From assembly GCF_004769555.1 (NCBI RefSeq), contig NZ_RQFY01000004.1:1872001-1936000 (forward strand): DNA of 64,000 nucleotides, in the 5' to 3' direction. The DNA is from Leptospira koniambonensis (lineage in GTDB: Bacteria; Spirochaetota; Leptospiria; Leptospirales; Leptospiraceae). The position numbers and the translations under genes are program-made. Of this stretch, positions 24,605 through 34,689 are shown one piece after another. The notes under the pieces were generated by a model. It was not told the DNA's origin. It did not search any database and saw only the letters and a program-made list of their open reading frames with translations. The first letter of the stretch is position 1, and the number at the start of each line of letters is the position of its first letter.

Positions 24605-27600
24605 ATGGATCAGTTCTATTTTAATTTTTACTTTTTTGGTTCTTTGCTCGCCTGCCTTTTTTCCATCTACGTTACCTTCTTCTTTTTAAGTATTAAAGAC
24701 GGAAGTAAGGCTGCATTTCACTTGGGTCTTTCGACCTTAGCAATGACCATTTTTCACTTAGCTTATATTATAGCATTCATCTCTTTTGATCAATGGACAA
24801 TCATACATCGATGGCTCGCGATCCCTTCTCCTATGATGGGATTTACTCAGTGTTTTATATTTTTCTTTTATTTTCCAAATCCTAGGAACGTTAAGTTTGG
24901 TTTAACTGTTTATTCTATTTTATATGCGGGACTCGCGATCGTTGAGGCGACATTTATCGCAGTGACATTGCAGTCCGATCATCGTTTCAATATTGGAAGT
25001 AATTATTGGGATTTCGAGTCTCATAAATTTTATAAAATTTTTTCCATTATAATTTTAATATATAACTTTTCCTTTTTGGCCTCGGCTACTTGGAGAGCCA
25101 TTGTAGAGAAAGGAAAAGAAAGAAGATGGATCATTTATATCGCGATCGCTTATTCTACGATTACGATCATTCCAGGCATTTTGAATGTGATGAGTAGGGA
25201 CGGTTCCGTTTCTAGAAAAGTATTCCAACATACTACCGATATTGCACTTGTAGCTGGTCTTTTTCTAGTGTTGATCATTTACGCGAACGCCACCAAGGAA
25301 AGGACTACGATCCTGAGTAAGATTGTAGCTGTGACTATGGCAACTTTTCTTTTGGCGTTCCAGTTAGTTGGTTATGCTATATTAAATGGTTATGATACTT
25401 CTTTTGATACATTAAAAGTCCAGGCTTCGGAGCTCGCTGCGTTTCAAGGAAAGAAGCCTGAGGGTTTTGCCTATCTGCTTTCTTTTGATACTGAATCTAA
25501 AGAATTCATTATGGAAAAAGGGGAGAAGGACTCAAGGTTCGATTCAGAGGATCGTTTAGAGATCAAATTTTTCAATGTGACCCGAAAGCTTACGAATTTG
25601 GGAACATTAAATGCAAAGGAAAGATGGGAAAGATCTAAAATGATCCTCGCAGATTCTCCTAAAGAATTTTACGCGTATTCGGAAGGAATAAAGAATTTTT
25701 ATGAATCAAAAGGTGATGCGAAGGTTTCAGATGCTGAACTTATTGATTTTTTTCGTTTCTTAAATAAAAGACTGAATATTATAAAAAACAAATTTTCCAA
25801 TCTACCTTCTAAAAATGATCCGACTGCTTTGGCCAAACTTCTGAATTCTGAAGAGATTGGTTTAAAGTCAGTGCTTGAACAAGTCCGTAAAAAAGTAGAA
25901 AAGGATATTTCTTCAGGGAAGTCAGAGCTTGAGGTTAGATCTTCGTTTATTCTTCCATTAACTTCTTTAAGAGAAGTGGGGGAAAGGATGTATAGAGGAG
26001 CAAAGTTTAATAAGGCGGATGAAAAAACTCCTGAGTTTTATTTAGCATATTTGGTGATCCATCCTCAAAACGAAAAAATTTACGAAGTAGGATTCACTTA
26101 TAGATCTTTCAGGGAATATTTACATTCTCCTTCTTTGGTATTGGTGATCTGCCTTTTGGTGATGGTCGTTACTATCAGCTTTGGATTTAGATTCTTCTTT
26201 CATAATGCAATCGTAAAACCTATGGAAGACGTTGTGGTTGGATTGACCGAAGTTAACTCTGGAAATTTGGAATATAGATTAGTCCCAAGAGTAGAAGATG
26301 AAATCGGTTTTATTGCGAGATCTTTTAATAGGATGGCAAGATCTATTCAGGCAGCCAGAAAAAGATTAGAGCAGTATGCTAACGAATTAGAAGAAAAAGT
26401 AAAAGATCGAACCAAAGAATTGGAACAAACTTTGAATGAGGTTCAGGAATTAAAACAACAACAGGACGCTGATTATTTTTTAACTTCTCTTTTAATCAAG
26501 CCATTAGGTTCGAATAAGGCAAATCAAGAAAATGTAAAGGTCGAATTTCTTTTAAAACAAAAGAAAAGATTCACTTTTAGAAAGCATGAAGATGAGATCG
26601 GTGGAGACTTAAATATCTCTAATCATATAGATTTGCAGGGGAGGTCCTATACTGTATTCTTAAATGGGGACGCCATGGGTAAGTCTATGCAGGGTGCAGG
26701 AGGTGCATTGGTTCTCGGATCTGTTTTTGAATCCATTGTTGAAAGAACAAGAGTAGTAGACACAATCAAAAAACAATCTCCAGAGAGATGGTTAAAAAAC
26801 GCATTTATCGAATTACATAAAGTTTTCGAAAGTTTTGACGGGTCTATGCTTGTCTCCTCGGTTATTGGTCTTGTGGATGATGAACTTGGAATATTATATT
26901 ATATTAATGCAGAACATCCTTGGACGGTTTTGTATCGAGATGGAATAGCAAGTTTTATAGAGAATGAGTTTATGTTCCGGAAACTAGGAACTACTGGTGT
27001 GGAAGGGACTATTTTTATTAAAACTTTTCAGTTAGAACCTGGGGATTGTATCTTTGTAGGATCTGACGGTAGGGACGATATTATCCTGGGAATGGATTCT
27101 GATGGAGATCGGATTATCAATGATGACGAAAAATTATTCTTAAACTCTGTGGAAAAGGGGAGAGGAGATCTCCAAGAAATATATAATGTGATCCTGAATA
27201 TTGGTAAATTGAGTGATGACCTTTCACTCATCCGATTATCTTTTGCTGGAAATGGAAGGCATACAATTCAGCATGATGAAAAGAGACAAAGGATCAAAGA
27301 ATTGCTTAGGAGCGCAAAAGAGACCTTCTTAAATAAAGATACACAAGAAGCGCTCAGTTATTTAGAAGAGGCAGAATCTCTGGATAGCAGAGTCCCAGAG
27401 GTGAAAAAGAATTTTATAAAACTATTCTTAAAATTGAAAGATTATCAAAAGGCAGCCAGATACGCGGAAGATTATTTTAAGATGAATCCTATTGATAGCG
27501 AGATCTTGTATGTGGCTTCCTTTGCAGCTAGAAAGGCAGGTCAGATCAGAAAGGCTCTGGATTTTAGCGAGCGACTTCGTTTGAGAGAACCTTCTCATAT

Positions 27601-27784
27601 TAAAAATCTAACCAATCTTGCTGAGATCTATATAGCAGTTAAAAATTTTGATAGAGCAGATTCTATATTAAACGAAGCGATCCGTTTGGATCCATCCAAC
27701 GAATCTGTTTTGAAGGTAGGAGAACTTTTGAAAAAATATTTGGATAGGCTTTCAAATGGAAACGGACAATCTAAAGAACCCTAG
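24605..27784 (+). CDS. Second membrane SpoIIE-type phosphatase with HAMP and TPRs
   Basis: 1059 aa and the same architecture as the 15251-18226 protein: N-terminal multi-span membrane part, extracytoplasmic region with an extra helical insert (about 370-460), HAMP, coiled coil, PPM phosphatase domain and C-terminal TPR-like repeats. Shared motifs include GGDLN, NGDAMGKSMQGAGGALVLG, FESFDGSM, AEHPWTVLYRDG and GSDGRDD. It follows pnkp by 152 bp but has its own intergenic region, so co-transcription is possible but not shown. Its stop codon lies in a terminator stem. A signalling role by dephosphorylating an unknown partner is inferred. Confidence 0.88.
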   Translation: MDQFYFNFYFFGSLLACLFSIYVTFFFLSIKDGSKAAFHLGLSTLAMTIFHLAYIIAFISFDQWTIIHRWLAIPSPMMGFTQCFIFFFYFPNPRNVKFGLTVYSILYAGLAIVEATFIAVTLQSDHRFNIGSNYWDFESHKFYKIFSIIILIYNFSFLASATWRAIVEKGKERRWIIYIAIAYSTITIIPGILNVMSRDGSVSRKVFQHTTDIALVAGLFLVLIIYANATKERTTILSKIVAVTMATFLLAFQLVGYAILNGYDTSFDTLKVQASELAAFQGKKPEGFAYLLSFDTESKEFIMEKGEKDSRFDSEDRLEIKFFNVTRKLTNLGTLNAKERWERSKMILADSPKEFYAYSEGIKNFYESKGDAKVSDAELIDFFRFLNKRLNIIKNKFSNLPSKNDPTALAKLLNSEEIGLKSVLEQVRKKVEKDISSGKSELEVRSSFILPLTSLREVGERMYRGAKFNKADEKTPEFYLAYLVIHPQNEKIYEVGFTYRSFREYLHSPSLVLVICLLVMVVTISFGFRFFFHNAIVKPMEDVVVGLTEVNSGNLEYRLVPRVEDEIGFIARSFNRMARSIQAARKRLEQYANELEEKVKDRTKELEQTLNEVQELKQQQDADYFLTSLLIKPLGSNKANQENVKVEFLLKQKKRFTFRKHEDEIGGDLNISNHIDLQGRSYTVFLNGDAMGKSMQGAGGALVLGSVFESIVERTRVVDTIKKQSPERWLKNAFIELHKVFESFDGSMLVSSVIGLVDDELGILYYINAEHPWTVLYRDGIASFIENEFMFRKLGTTGVEGTIFIKTFQLEPGDCIFVGSDGRDDIILGMDSDGDRIINDDEKLFLNSVEKGRGDLQEIYNVILNIGKLSDDLSLIRLSFAGNGRHTIQHDEKRQRIKELLRSAKETFLNKDTQEALSYLEEAESLDSRVPEVKKNFIKLFLKLKDYQKAARYAEDYFKMNPIDSEILYVASFAARKAGQIRKALDFSERLRLREPSHIKNLTNLAEIYIAVKNFDRADSILNEAIRLDPSNESVLKVGELLKKYLDRLSNGNGQSKEP

Positions 27785-27802
27785 ATTGTCCGGCCTATGT
27801 TT
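27763..27802 (+). terminator. Rho-independent terminator overlapping the phosphatase stop codon
   Basis: A perfect 11-bp stem CGGACAATCTA / TAGATTGTCCG (27763-27773 with 27782-27792) is followed by a T-rich tail. The TAG stop of the phosphatase gene forms the base of the second arm. The tail also faces the convergent ABC permease gene. Confidence 0.8.
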
Positions 27803-27804
27803 TA

Positions 27805-28566
27805 TTATTTTTTAATATGATATCCTGTCTTGAACATCCAAGCCACAACGCATAGACAAGAAATTAAGAAAAGTGAGATCATAGTTAGACTGATCTCAAG
27901 GCTTACATCACCGATCTCATAAAAGCTCCATCTAAATCCGCTGACCAAATATAGGATCGGATTGAATAAAGTTACAGTCTGCCAAAAAGGAGGGAGCATA
28001 TTTGCAGAATAGAAACTTCCCCCTAAGAAAACCAAAGGAGTGATGACGAGCATTGGGATCACTTGCAACTTTTCGAAATTATCGGCCCAAATACCTATTA
28101 TAAACCCGAATAGACTGAAAGAAACACAGGTAAGTATCAAAAAGAAGACCATCAAGAATGGATGAGCGATCTTTATTTCTACAAACAAAGAAGCAGTAGC
28201 GAGCATGATGGATCCTAAGATCAAAGACTTGGTTGCGGCAGCTCCCACGAAACCGATTACTGCTTCCATGCTAGAGACAGGGGCGGATAAAATTTCGTAG
28301 ATGGTTCCAGTAAACTTAGGGAAATAGATCCCGAAAGAAGCGTTAGAAATACTTTCGGTCAATAGTGAAAGCATGACGAGTCCTGGCACAATAAATGAGC
28401 CGTAAGAAACTCCGTTTACTTCTTGGATCCTGGAGCCTATCGCAGAACCGAAAACGATAAAATACAAAGAAGTAGAAAGAACAGGCGACGCAATACTTTG
28501 CATCAATGTTCTTCTTGTTCTTGCCATTTCGAAAAAATAGATGGCTTTGATTGCGTTCAGATTCAT
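27805..28566 (-). CDS. ABC-2 type transporter permease
   Basis: 253 aa with about six membrane segments and the ABC-2 membrane family layout: an N-terminal amphipathic helix ([16 protein letters not shown]), then [18 protein letters not shown] and a C-terminal [22 protein letters not shown], which is the usual ABC-2 signature. It overlaps the ATPase gene by 4 bp. Family knowledge: such pairs export drugs, lipids or polysaccharides, or regulate lipid composition. The substrate cannot be told here. Convergent with the phosphatase gene. Confidence 0.9.
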   Translation of the reverse strand: MNLNAIKAIYFFEMARTRRTLMQSIASPVLSTSLYFIVFGSAIGSRIQEVNGVSYGSFIVPGLVMLSLLTESISNASFGIYFPKFTGTIYEILSAPVSSMEAVIGFVGAAATKSLILGSIMLATASLFVEIKIAHPFLMVFFLILTCVSFSLFGFIIGIWADNFEKLQVIPMLVITPLVFLGGSFYSANMLPPFWQTVTLFNPILYLVSGFRWSFYEIGDVSLEISLTMISLFLISCLCVVAWMFKTGYHIKK

Positions 28567-29498
28567 TTGGATTCCTTCACTAATTGTACGAAAATTTCTT
28601 CCAAACTGCTTTGGGTTGTATTCAAGTCCCTGAATTCAATTCCGGACTTTTTCAATTGTTCTAAGAAGCTTGCGATCCCGGTCTGTTTTTCCTGGCCGTC
28701 ATAGGTGTATAATAATTGTTTCCCTTCATTCTTTAGTTCTAATTCGTAACCGTTAAAATTATTTGGGATACTTTGGAGAGGGGAAACAAGATCAAGTAGG
28801 ATCTGTTTTTTTCCAAGCTTATGCATTAGTTCGGTTTTCTTTTCTACAAGGACTAGTTCCCCCTTGTTCATGATACCGACTCTATCTGCGATCTCTTCTG
28901 CTTCTTCGATATAATGTGTAGTGAGAATAATGGTAACACCTTTGTCTCTAAGAGCTCTCACTACATTCCACATATCTTTTCTGAGCTCTACATCGACGCC
29001 TGCGGTTGGTTCATCTAAAAATAAAACCATTGGTTCATGTGATAATGCTTTTGCGATCAAGACCCTTCTTTTCATTCCGCCAGATAAGGTCATGATCATC
29101 TGATCTTTTTTTTCTAAAAGAGAAAGGGACTTTAGAAGTTCATCGATATAATCTTTGTTAGGTGATTTTCCGAATAGGCCCCGGCTGAAATTCGTAGTAG
29201 TTAAAACAGATTCAAATGCATGAACAGTAAGCTCTTGCGGGACAAGACCGATCATAGATCTAGTCTTTCTGTAATCTTTGATAATATCGTAACCGCCTAC
29301 GGACACAGAACCCGAAGTCGGATTGACTATCCCGCAGATGATCGAGATCAGAGTGGTCTTTCCTGCACCATTTGGGCCTAAGAGTGCGATGATCTCTCCT
29401 TTTTCAATATCCAAGTTAATGTTTTTTAAAGCTTGGAATCCATTGGAATAGGATTTGGAGAGGTTTTGGATGGAAACAATTGGAGAGTTGGAGTTCAT
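28563..29498 (-). CDS. ABC transporter ATP-binding protein (exporter)
   Basis: 311 aa. Walker [10 protein letters not shown], signature LSGGMKRR, Walker [12 protein letters not shown] and the H-loop [14 protein letters not shown] are all present, so the ATPase is intact. The ~90-residue C-terminal extension is typical of DrrA/NodI-like exporter ATPases. It is the first gene of a two-gene operon with the ABC-2 permease, with a 4-bp ATGA overlap. The substrate is unknown. Confidence 0.93.
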   Translation of the reverse strand: MNSNSPIVSIQNLSKSYSNGFQALKNINLDIEKGEIIALLGPNGAGKTTLISIICGIVNPTSGSVSVGGYDIIKDYRKTRSMIGLVPQELTVHAFESVLTTTNFSRGLFGKSPNKDYIDELLKSLSLLEKKDQMIMTLSGGMKRRVLIAKALSHEPMVLFLDEPTAGVDVELRKDMWNVVRALRDKGVTIILTTHYIEEAEEIADRVGIMNKGELVLVEKKTELMHKLGKKQILLDLVSPLQSIPNNFNGYELELKNEGKQLLYTYDGQEKQTGIASFLEQLKKSGIEFRDLNTTQSSLEEIFVQLVKESK

Positions 29499-29614
29499 GC
29501 GATTCCTTCAAACCGTTCAATAAATTATTCGATTATCCAAAATACAAAACTCAAAGATATTGGCCCACACCAATTTTAGAAGATAGAATGGTTTTGTGGA
29601 CCAATGGAGATTGG

Positions 29615-29656
29615 TCGGTTTCCACCAAATGGAAACCGCATGTTGGAATTCCTACA
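29615..29656. repeat. Dispersed hairpin repeat with GTTGGAATTCCTAC motif
   Basis: An 8-bp perfect stem CGGTTTCC / GGAAACCG (about 29615-29638) is followed directly by TGTTGGAATTCCTACA (29641-29656), a near-perfect palindrome. Nearly the same AAACCGCA-x-GTTGGA-x-TTCCTAC string occurs at about 38334-38355, so this is a member of a repeat family. It lies in the 173-bp gap between divergent/adjacent minus genes; no small gene is supported here. Confidence 0.6.
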
Positions 29657-29671
29657 AGTTTAGAAAAAAGA

Positions 29672-29995
29672 TCAGTTACGACCTTGTTTCTCTCTTAAAT
29701 AAATATAGTATGCAGCTCCTACTGCCACACCAGGAACCACTCCGAGTAGAAGAGCGATCCATCCATTTTTAACTCCTTTTGTTTTTGCTTCGTATACGAT
29801 CCAAGCAGCGAGAACAAGCCAGGTAAAAATTATATCTAAAGCATAAGCGCTTGAGAATGGATTAACGAATCCCCCTAAAAACGCACCGATCACATCAAAA
29901 TTTTGTGATAAAGGTGGAAGCACTAAATACAAAAAGCCTGCGGTAAACACAGAGCCAAGGATAATCAGTATATTTCTAAATGTCGAAAGGTTCAT
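29672..29995 (-). CDS. Small membrane protein, DUF2834-like
   Basis: 107 aa with three membrane segments. Conserved-looking features are DVIGAFLGGFVNPFSSAYALDIIFTW and the C-terminal LLLGVVPGVAVGAAYYIYLRE, which match my recollection of the DUF2834 family. Function is unknown. It appears to be transcribed alone, 173 bp upstream of the ABC operon on the same strand and divergent from recQ. Confidence 0.7.
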   Translation of the reverse strand: MNLSTFRNILIILGSVFTAGFLYLVLPPLSQNFDVIGAFLGGFVNPFSSAYALDIIFTWLVLAAWIVYEAKTKGVKNGWIALLLGVVPGVAVGAAYYIYLREKQGRN

Positions 29996-30148
29996 TTTAT
30001 TCTCTTGGTTAAAAATTTAATAACAAAGAGTAAGAATTTTTGTAAAGAAGGCCAGAGAAATTTTACTTTAGGAATAAAAACTCTAGAAAAGATCTTAAAA
30101 AACCGGATTGGCAAAAACTGGATCTGATCCAAAAAGGAAATTGTCCAA

Positions 30149-31585
30149 ATGTCCGATCTACAAGAATTAAAAAAAATATTCGGGGTTTCCGAATTCAGGT
30201 CTTCTCAAGAAAAAATTATTAGGGATGTTTTAGAAGGGAAAAACTGCCTAGTGATCATGCCTACTGGGATGGGCAAATCTTTATGTTATCAATTGCCCGC
30301 ATTGGCATTGGAGGAGCTGACAGTCGTAATTTCTCCATTGATTGCACTTATGCAGGATCAAGTGGATAAGCTGAAATCTTTGGGAATAGATGCAGAATTT
30401 GTGAACTCTTCCATTTCTAAAGAAGAGCGTAATCTTCGTTATGAAAACTTAAAGAATGGAAAGTATAAAATTCTTTACGTTTCCCCAGAGAGATTTCGTA
30501 AATTTCATTTTTTAGAAATTTTTAAGACTAGAAAAGTTTCTTTATTGGTTGTAGATGAGGCACATTGTATCAGCCAATGGGGACATGACTTTAGGCCGGA
30601 CTATACTAAAATTTCAGAATTCAGAAAGATCCTAAAAAATCCTAGGATCATCGCTTTGACTGCCACAGCGACAAAAGAGATCCAAAAGGATATAATCAAA
30701 CAGATTGGATTATCTGAATCAGACATTCAGGTTTATAACGAAGGAATTTCTAGACCAAATCTTTATTTAGAAGTTAGGACTTTTGTAGATTCTTCTTCTA
30801 AGGCAAAGGAATTGATCTCTTACTTAAAAAATTTGAAAGGTAATACGATTGTATACTTCAACCTGATCAAAAATATAGAAAAGTTTTCAGAACTTTTGGA
30901 TGTAGAAAAGATCCGGTATAGAATGTATCATGGATTATTATCTCCTGATAAAAGAAGAAAGATACAAAGTGATTTTCTAAATTCGAAAGACACTTTACTT
31001 TTAGCTACGAATGCATTCGGAATGGGTGTTGATAAAGCGAATATTCGCACAATCATTCATGCGGAACTACCTTCTTCCTTGGAATCTTATTATCAGGAAA
31101 TAGGAAGAGCAGGAAGAGATGGTAATCCTTCCGACTGTCTTTTGTTTTATAACCAAGATGACCTAACTGTTCTTATGGATTTTATTGAATGGCAGAACCC
31201 TGATGAGAATTTTATGATCCGAGTGCATCGTGTCTTGAAATCTGTGGGAGAAAAACTTTCTTCTCTTGAGTATGAGGAATTGCAGGCCATGGTAGTTCAT
31301 AAAAATCGGGGAGACCATCGTTTACAGACTGTCCTTAATCTTTTCGAAAGACATGGAGTTACTTCGGGCGATCTGGAAAGAAAGTCTCTTGTTTTACGTG
31401 GAGAATTACCTGACGTTCTAACGGATCCGAAAGTTTTAGAAGAAAGAAAAAAAGCCAGCTTGAATCGATTGTATCAGATGCTTATGTATTTAAAGTCTGA
31501 GAAATGTAGAAGGGAATTTTTATACGAATATTTTGGAGCAAGTTTCCATACTTGCGAAAATTGTGATATTTGTTCTAAAAATTAA
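30149..31585 (+). CDS. recQ: RecQ-family ATP-dependent DNA helicase, short form
   Basis: 478 aa. The helicase motifs are complete: TGMGKS (39-44), VVDEAHCISQWGHDFRPDY, ALTATAT, NAFGMGVDKANIRTIIH and QEIGRAGRDG. The C terminus has four cysteines in CRREF...CENCDIC, the zinc site of the RecQ-Ct region. The winged-helix and HRDC domains of E. coli RecQ (609 aa) are missing. Family knowledge: RecQ unwinds 3'-tailed DNA and works in recombination and repair. The start has AAGGAA upstream. Its stop overlaps the stop of the convergent kinase gene in TTAA. Confidence 0.9.
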   Translation: MSDLQELKKIFGVSEFRSSQEKIIRDVLEGKNCLVIMPTGMGKSLCYQLPALALEELTVVISPLIALMQDQVDKLKSLGIDAEFVNSSISKEERNLRYENLKNGKYKILYVSPERFRKFHFLEIFKTRKVSLLVVDEAHCISQWGHDFRPDYTKISEFRKILKNPRIIALTATATKEIQKDIIKQIGLSESDIQVYNEGISRPNLYLEVRTFVDSSSKAKELISYLKNLKGNTIVYFNLIKNIEKFSELLDVEKIRYRMYHGLLSPDKRRKIQSDFLNSKDTLLLATNAFGMGVDKANIRTIIHAELPSSLESYYQEIGRAGRDGNPSDCLLFYNQDDLTVLMDFIEWQNPDENFMIRVHRVLKSVGEKLSSLEYEELQAMVVHKNRGDHRLQTVLNLFERHGVTSGDLERKSLVLRGELPDVLTDPKVLEERKKASLNRLYQMLMYLKSEKCRREFLYEYFGASFHTCENCDICSKN

Positions 31586-33558
31586 ACTCTCGGAATAGAA
31601 AATGTAAATTTGCTTCCTTTTTTTTCTTCAGATTCTACTGAAATTTTTCCGTTATATGCTTTTATAATACTATAAACTAAAGGTAGACCTAAGCCTGTTC
31701 CAGATTCATTTTTAGTTCCAAGTCGAGTAGATTTGATTTCTGTTAAAAATAAATTCGGGATCATATCTTTAGGCATTCCGATCCCGGTATCTTCCACAAA
31801 AAATTCCGGATCATTCTTCTCATTAGAAAATCCTATACTGATCGTATCATCTTCTCTGCAGAATTTTATAGAATTAGAAATTAGATTAATAAATATTTCG
31901 GAGAATAAGGTCCTATCTACATTCAACTTCACATCATCCGGGATCCTATTTATGATCTGGATCTTCTTTGCTTCTGCTTGAGGAAGAAGTTTTGCTAGTA
32001 CTCCTTCGACCTCCGGATATACATAGATCAAACTATTGTCTAAAGGAAATGAGCCTGATTTGAGTCTGTTCAGATCCAAGAGAGTCGCAATCATCTCTAA
32101 GGATTGAGAAGAAGTATATTCCGCCCTATCCACCCATTCTAATAAGGATGTATCGTCTAATTGTTCGTAATCATTTCGGATCAAATGTAGGATTCCGATT
32201 ACTGTTGTAATAGGTGATCTTAAGTCATGAGTCACTAAAGATAAGAATGTATCCTTGAGTGAATTCGCTTCTTCTGCGGTATGTTTTGCTTCTGCTAATT
32301 GTCTGGTTCTTTCTATTACTTTTTGTTCCAAAGATTTTTGCAGCTCCTCTAATCTCACGAACGCATTGGAAAATCTAATGGATAACATTACCGTCTGGGA
32401 AAATAAGAATGCGAGAAGTCCCCAGCTTGCTAAATACTCCGCCTTTATTATTAAACTTTGGTTTAAAATATCATTTAATGTGGTTATGAAAAGTATAAGA
32501 GATCCAACTGCGAATAGAATGGCTCCTTCTCTCCTTCTGAAAATACAAAGAGCAATCATTATAAAAAAGTAAACAGTGCTTATTCCCACGAAAGCTTGGA
32601 ATATTCGAATATAATTCATATACTCCGCAGAAGGAAGTGCTAAAACCAAAACGAAGAATACGAAGCTAACTCCTATAAATAGATTATTGAAATAATTATG
32701 GAATTTTTCGTCTGGAAATACTGCTTTTAAAAAAACAGAAAATAGGGGAAGAGCTAGAACAAATGTTAAAATGTCCAGTTTATGGATGTACACCCAAAAA
32801 GAGTCCGGCGTGACTTCGTATATAAATACTGATCCTGTGAAAAATCCTCTAACGCTTAGATCAATGCAGAATAATCCGAACCAAAGTGCCGATTTATCCA
32901 CTCTTCTCATTAGAAATAGTATCAAATGATAAAGACCCATGAAGAATGTTGCGCCAAAAACCACCCAGCCAAGAGCGATCTGTCTTTTTTTCTCTTCGAA
33001 TACTGATAATGTATTTCCTAACTTAATGGATTTGCGGAGCCCACCGGTTATATGATAAAAATTTGATATTTGTAATGTGAGTTTTAATTCTTTCGATTCC
33101 TCATCTATTAAGACAATTGGATGTTTATAGGAAGGGAGCATTTCTGCTCTTGAATTTCCGATCTTTCCATTTTCGATCAGAAGTTTTCCGTTCAGAAAAA
33201 GTTTGTATGCTGTAGAAACATCTCCAATTTGAAAAGATAGATCTTTTACTGGTTTGTCTAAGAGAACTGTAAGTTTGTAAGTTCCGAGACCTTCGCCACC
33301 ATGGCTTTTACCATTTTTTGTAAATAAATTCCAAGCACCTGGGACAGAAATGAATCCATCTTTTACAAAAGTTTCTGGAGCTATCACTCCATCTGCAAAT
33401 TCCCAATTACCATCTAAGGCAACTGTAGAGAAACGATCTCTATCCCAATTCCTCAAATCTAAAATTCCATCTTTTGCTTGAGGAGAGTAGATCTCGGTTT
33501 TCCCCGAACATCCAAGAAAAACCAAGAGAACTAGTAAATGAAAGATAGATGATCTCAT
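31582..33558 (-). CDS. 7TM-DISM sensor histidine kinase, lipoprotein-type signal
   Basis: 658 aa. An N-terminal signal ends FLGCSG, a lipobox. An extracytoplasmic jelly-roll-like domain follows (about 25-185; DGNWEFADG, GTYKLTV), then seven membrane segments (about 190-395), a coiled coil, HisKA with the phospho-acceptor in LVTHDLRSP, and HATPase with NLISNSIKF, DTGIGM and GTGLGLPL. Family knowledge: 7TMR-DISM proteins sense small carbohydrate-like or other ligands and are abundant in Leptospira. No response regulator is adjacent. Convergent with recQ with overlapping stop codons. Confidence 0.9.
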   Translation of the reverse strand: MRSSIFHLLVLLVFLGCSGKTEIYSPQAKDGILDLRNWDRDRFSTVALDGNWEFADGVIAPETFVKDGFISVPGAWNLFTKNGKSHGGEGLGTYKLTVLLDKPVKDLSFQIGDVSTAYKLFLNGKLLIENGKIGNSRAEMLPSYKHPIVLIDEESKELKLTLQISNFYHITGGLRKSIKLGNTLSVFEEKKRQIALGWVVFGATFFMGLYHLILFLMRRVDKSALWFGLFCIDLSVRGFFTGSVFIYEVTPDSFWVYIHKLDILTFVLALPLFSVFLKAVFPDEKFHNYFNNLFIGVSFVFFVLVLALPSAEYMNYIRIFQAFVGISTVYFFIMIALCIFRRREGAILFAVGSLILFITTLNDILNQSLIIKAEYLASWGLLAFLFSQTVMLSIRFSNAFVRLEELQKSLEQKVIERTRQLAEAKHTAEEANSLKDTFLSLVTHDLRSPITTVIGILHLIRNDYEQLDDTSLLEWVDRAEYTSSQSLEMIATLLDLNRLKSGSFPLDNSLIYVYPEVEGVLAKLLPQAEAKKIQIINRIPDDVKLNVDRTLFSEIFINLISNSIKFCREDDTISIGFSNEKNDPEFFVEDTGIGMPKDMIPNLFLTEIKSTRLGTKNESGTGLGLPLVYSIIKAYNGKISVESEEKKGSKFTFSIPRV

Positions 33559-33624
33559 TCTAATCTCTGGTTTCCAGTTTATTCCTCGCCTAAACCCTGT
33601 ATAGAAAATTGCAGAATGATATTT

Positions 33625-34566
33625 TTAAAAAAAGACTGAAAACCCTAAAAAGAATCCTCTTAAAATCTCATAGTTCCCTGATCTAGAACCATTACTAATA
33701 GAGCTAGAAGAAGGTGAGGAAATATTATAGCTCAGATTCAATTGGTCAAAATGCAAATAACTGAAATAAGAATAAATTTGGTTATATCCCAAATGAAATC
33801 TCATATTCTCATTAAATTTATATTGGAGAGAAATTTCTGACTCATAACCTCTAAAAATTCCTCGGGTCCCAGCACTTCCATTTGTAAAAACTAATGTATC
33901 TGGAGAGATCATTGGAGTTCTAAAAAATCTGGTTCCTTCCGTATAAAACACATCTAAACTTAGATTCGCAGAAAAATTTTCCATAAATTGATAAGAAGAT
34001 TGGATGGAAACCTGAGGCCCGTAGGTATAAAAATATTCCTGGAAGGCGCCGTCTAAGATGTATTTGCCGTAGGTGTACTTATTGATATTACGAAGCCCTC
34101 CGCCCAAATATAAATTCCAATTTTGAGTTGGAGAAATGATCTTATAAAAATTTGCTTCGAACTCAGATCTTGCTAAAGGAGAATAATAAAATCTTTCTGC
34201 AGATAAGGCACCTGAATTGGATCGGATCACATTCGAATTTGGATTTACCAATTCTATTTCGTAATAAGAGATCTCAGCCCTATAATTCTTTTCATAATTT
34301 TCATAGCTGAAAACTGCTGGAACCAATACCTTTTGATTTTGCTGCAAATGGTTTGTTTCTATAGAAACATTAGGGTCTGTTTTTTCAGAATAAGAAGTGA
34401 AATTATAAGGAATAAAACTATAAGTCTGCCTTTTTAATAATAATTCGAATTTTTGTTTTTTCTTATCGACGATCCCGTTTTTAGGAATTTCTTCCGAAGC
34501 TTGTAAACTCGAAATTAAGAATAAATTTAAAAGAATAAAAATGATATATTTTTGTGAAAGATCCAT
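33625..34566 (-). CDS. Probable outer-membrane beta-barrel protein
   Basis: About 313 aa from ATG at 34566, chosen over an upstream GTG because AGGTG lies about 9 bases before it. A signal peptide (MDLSQKYIIFILLNLFLISSLQA) is followed by alternating, aromatic-rich strands (SYYEIEL, SLQYKFNENMRFHLGYNQIYSYF) and a terminal Phe (GFSVFF), the usual outer-membrane insertion signal. No family is recognised. It lies upstream of the kinase gene by 66 bp on the same strand and may be co-transcribed with it. Confidence 0.7.
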   Translation of the reverse strand: MDLSQKYIIFILLNLFLISSLQASEEIPKNGIVDKKKQKFELLLKRQTYSFIPYNFTSYSEKTDPNVSIETNHLQQNQKVLVPAVFSYENYEKNYRAEISYYEIELVNPNSNVIRSNSGALSAERFYYSPLARSEFEANFYKIISPTQNWNLYLGGGLRNINKYTYGKYILDGAFQEYFYTYGPQVSIQSSYQFMENFSANLSLDVFYTEGTRFFRTPMISPDTLVFTNGSAGTRGIFRGYESEISLQYKFNENMRFHLGYNQIYSYFSYLHFDQLNLSYNISSPSSSSISNGSRSGNYEILRGFFLGFSVFF

Positions 34567-34689
34567 ATTCTTCTGCACCTAAAAAGAATAAGTTAGATGA
34601 TCTTTTTAAAATATAAAAGGTCAACGACTTTCAGATTTTCTAGTATACTTACCAAACTTTCCATTCGAGAATTGGATCTCGGAGATATT

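Noticed and set aside
29480..29698. Plus-strand open frame of 72 codons in the gap before the DUF2834-like gene
   Set aside because: No ribosome site, spans the hairpin repeat and overlaps the ABC ATPase start antisense.
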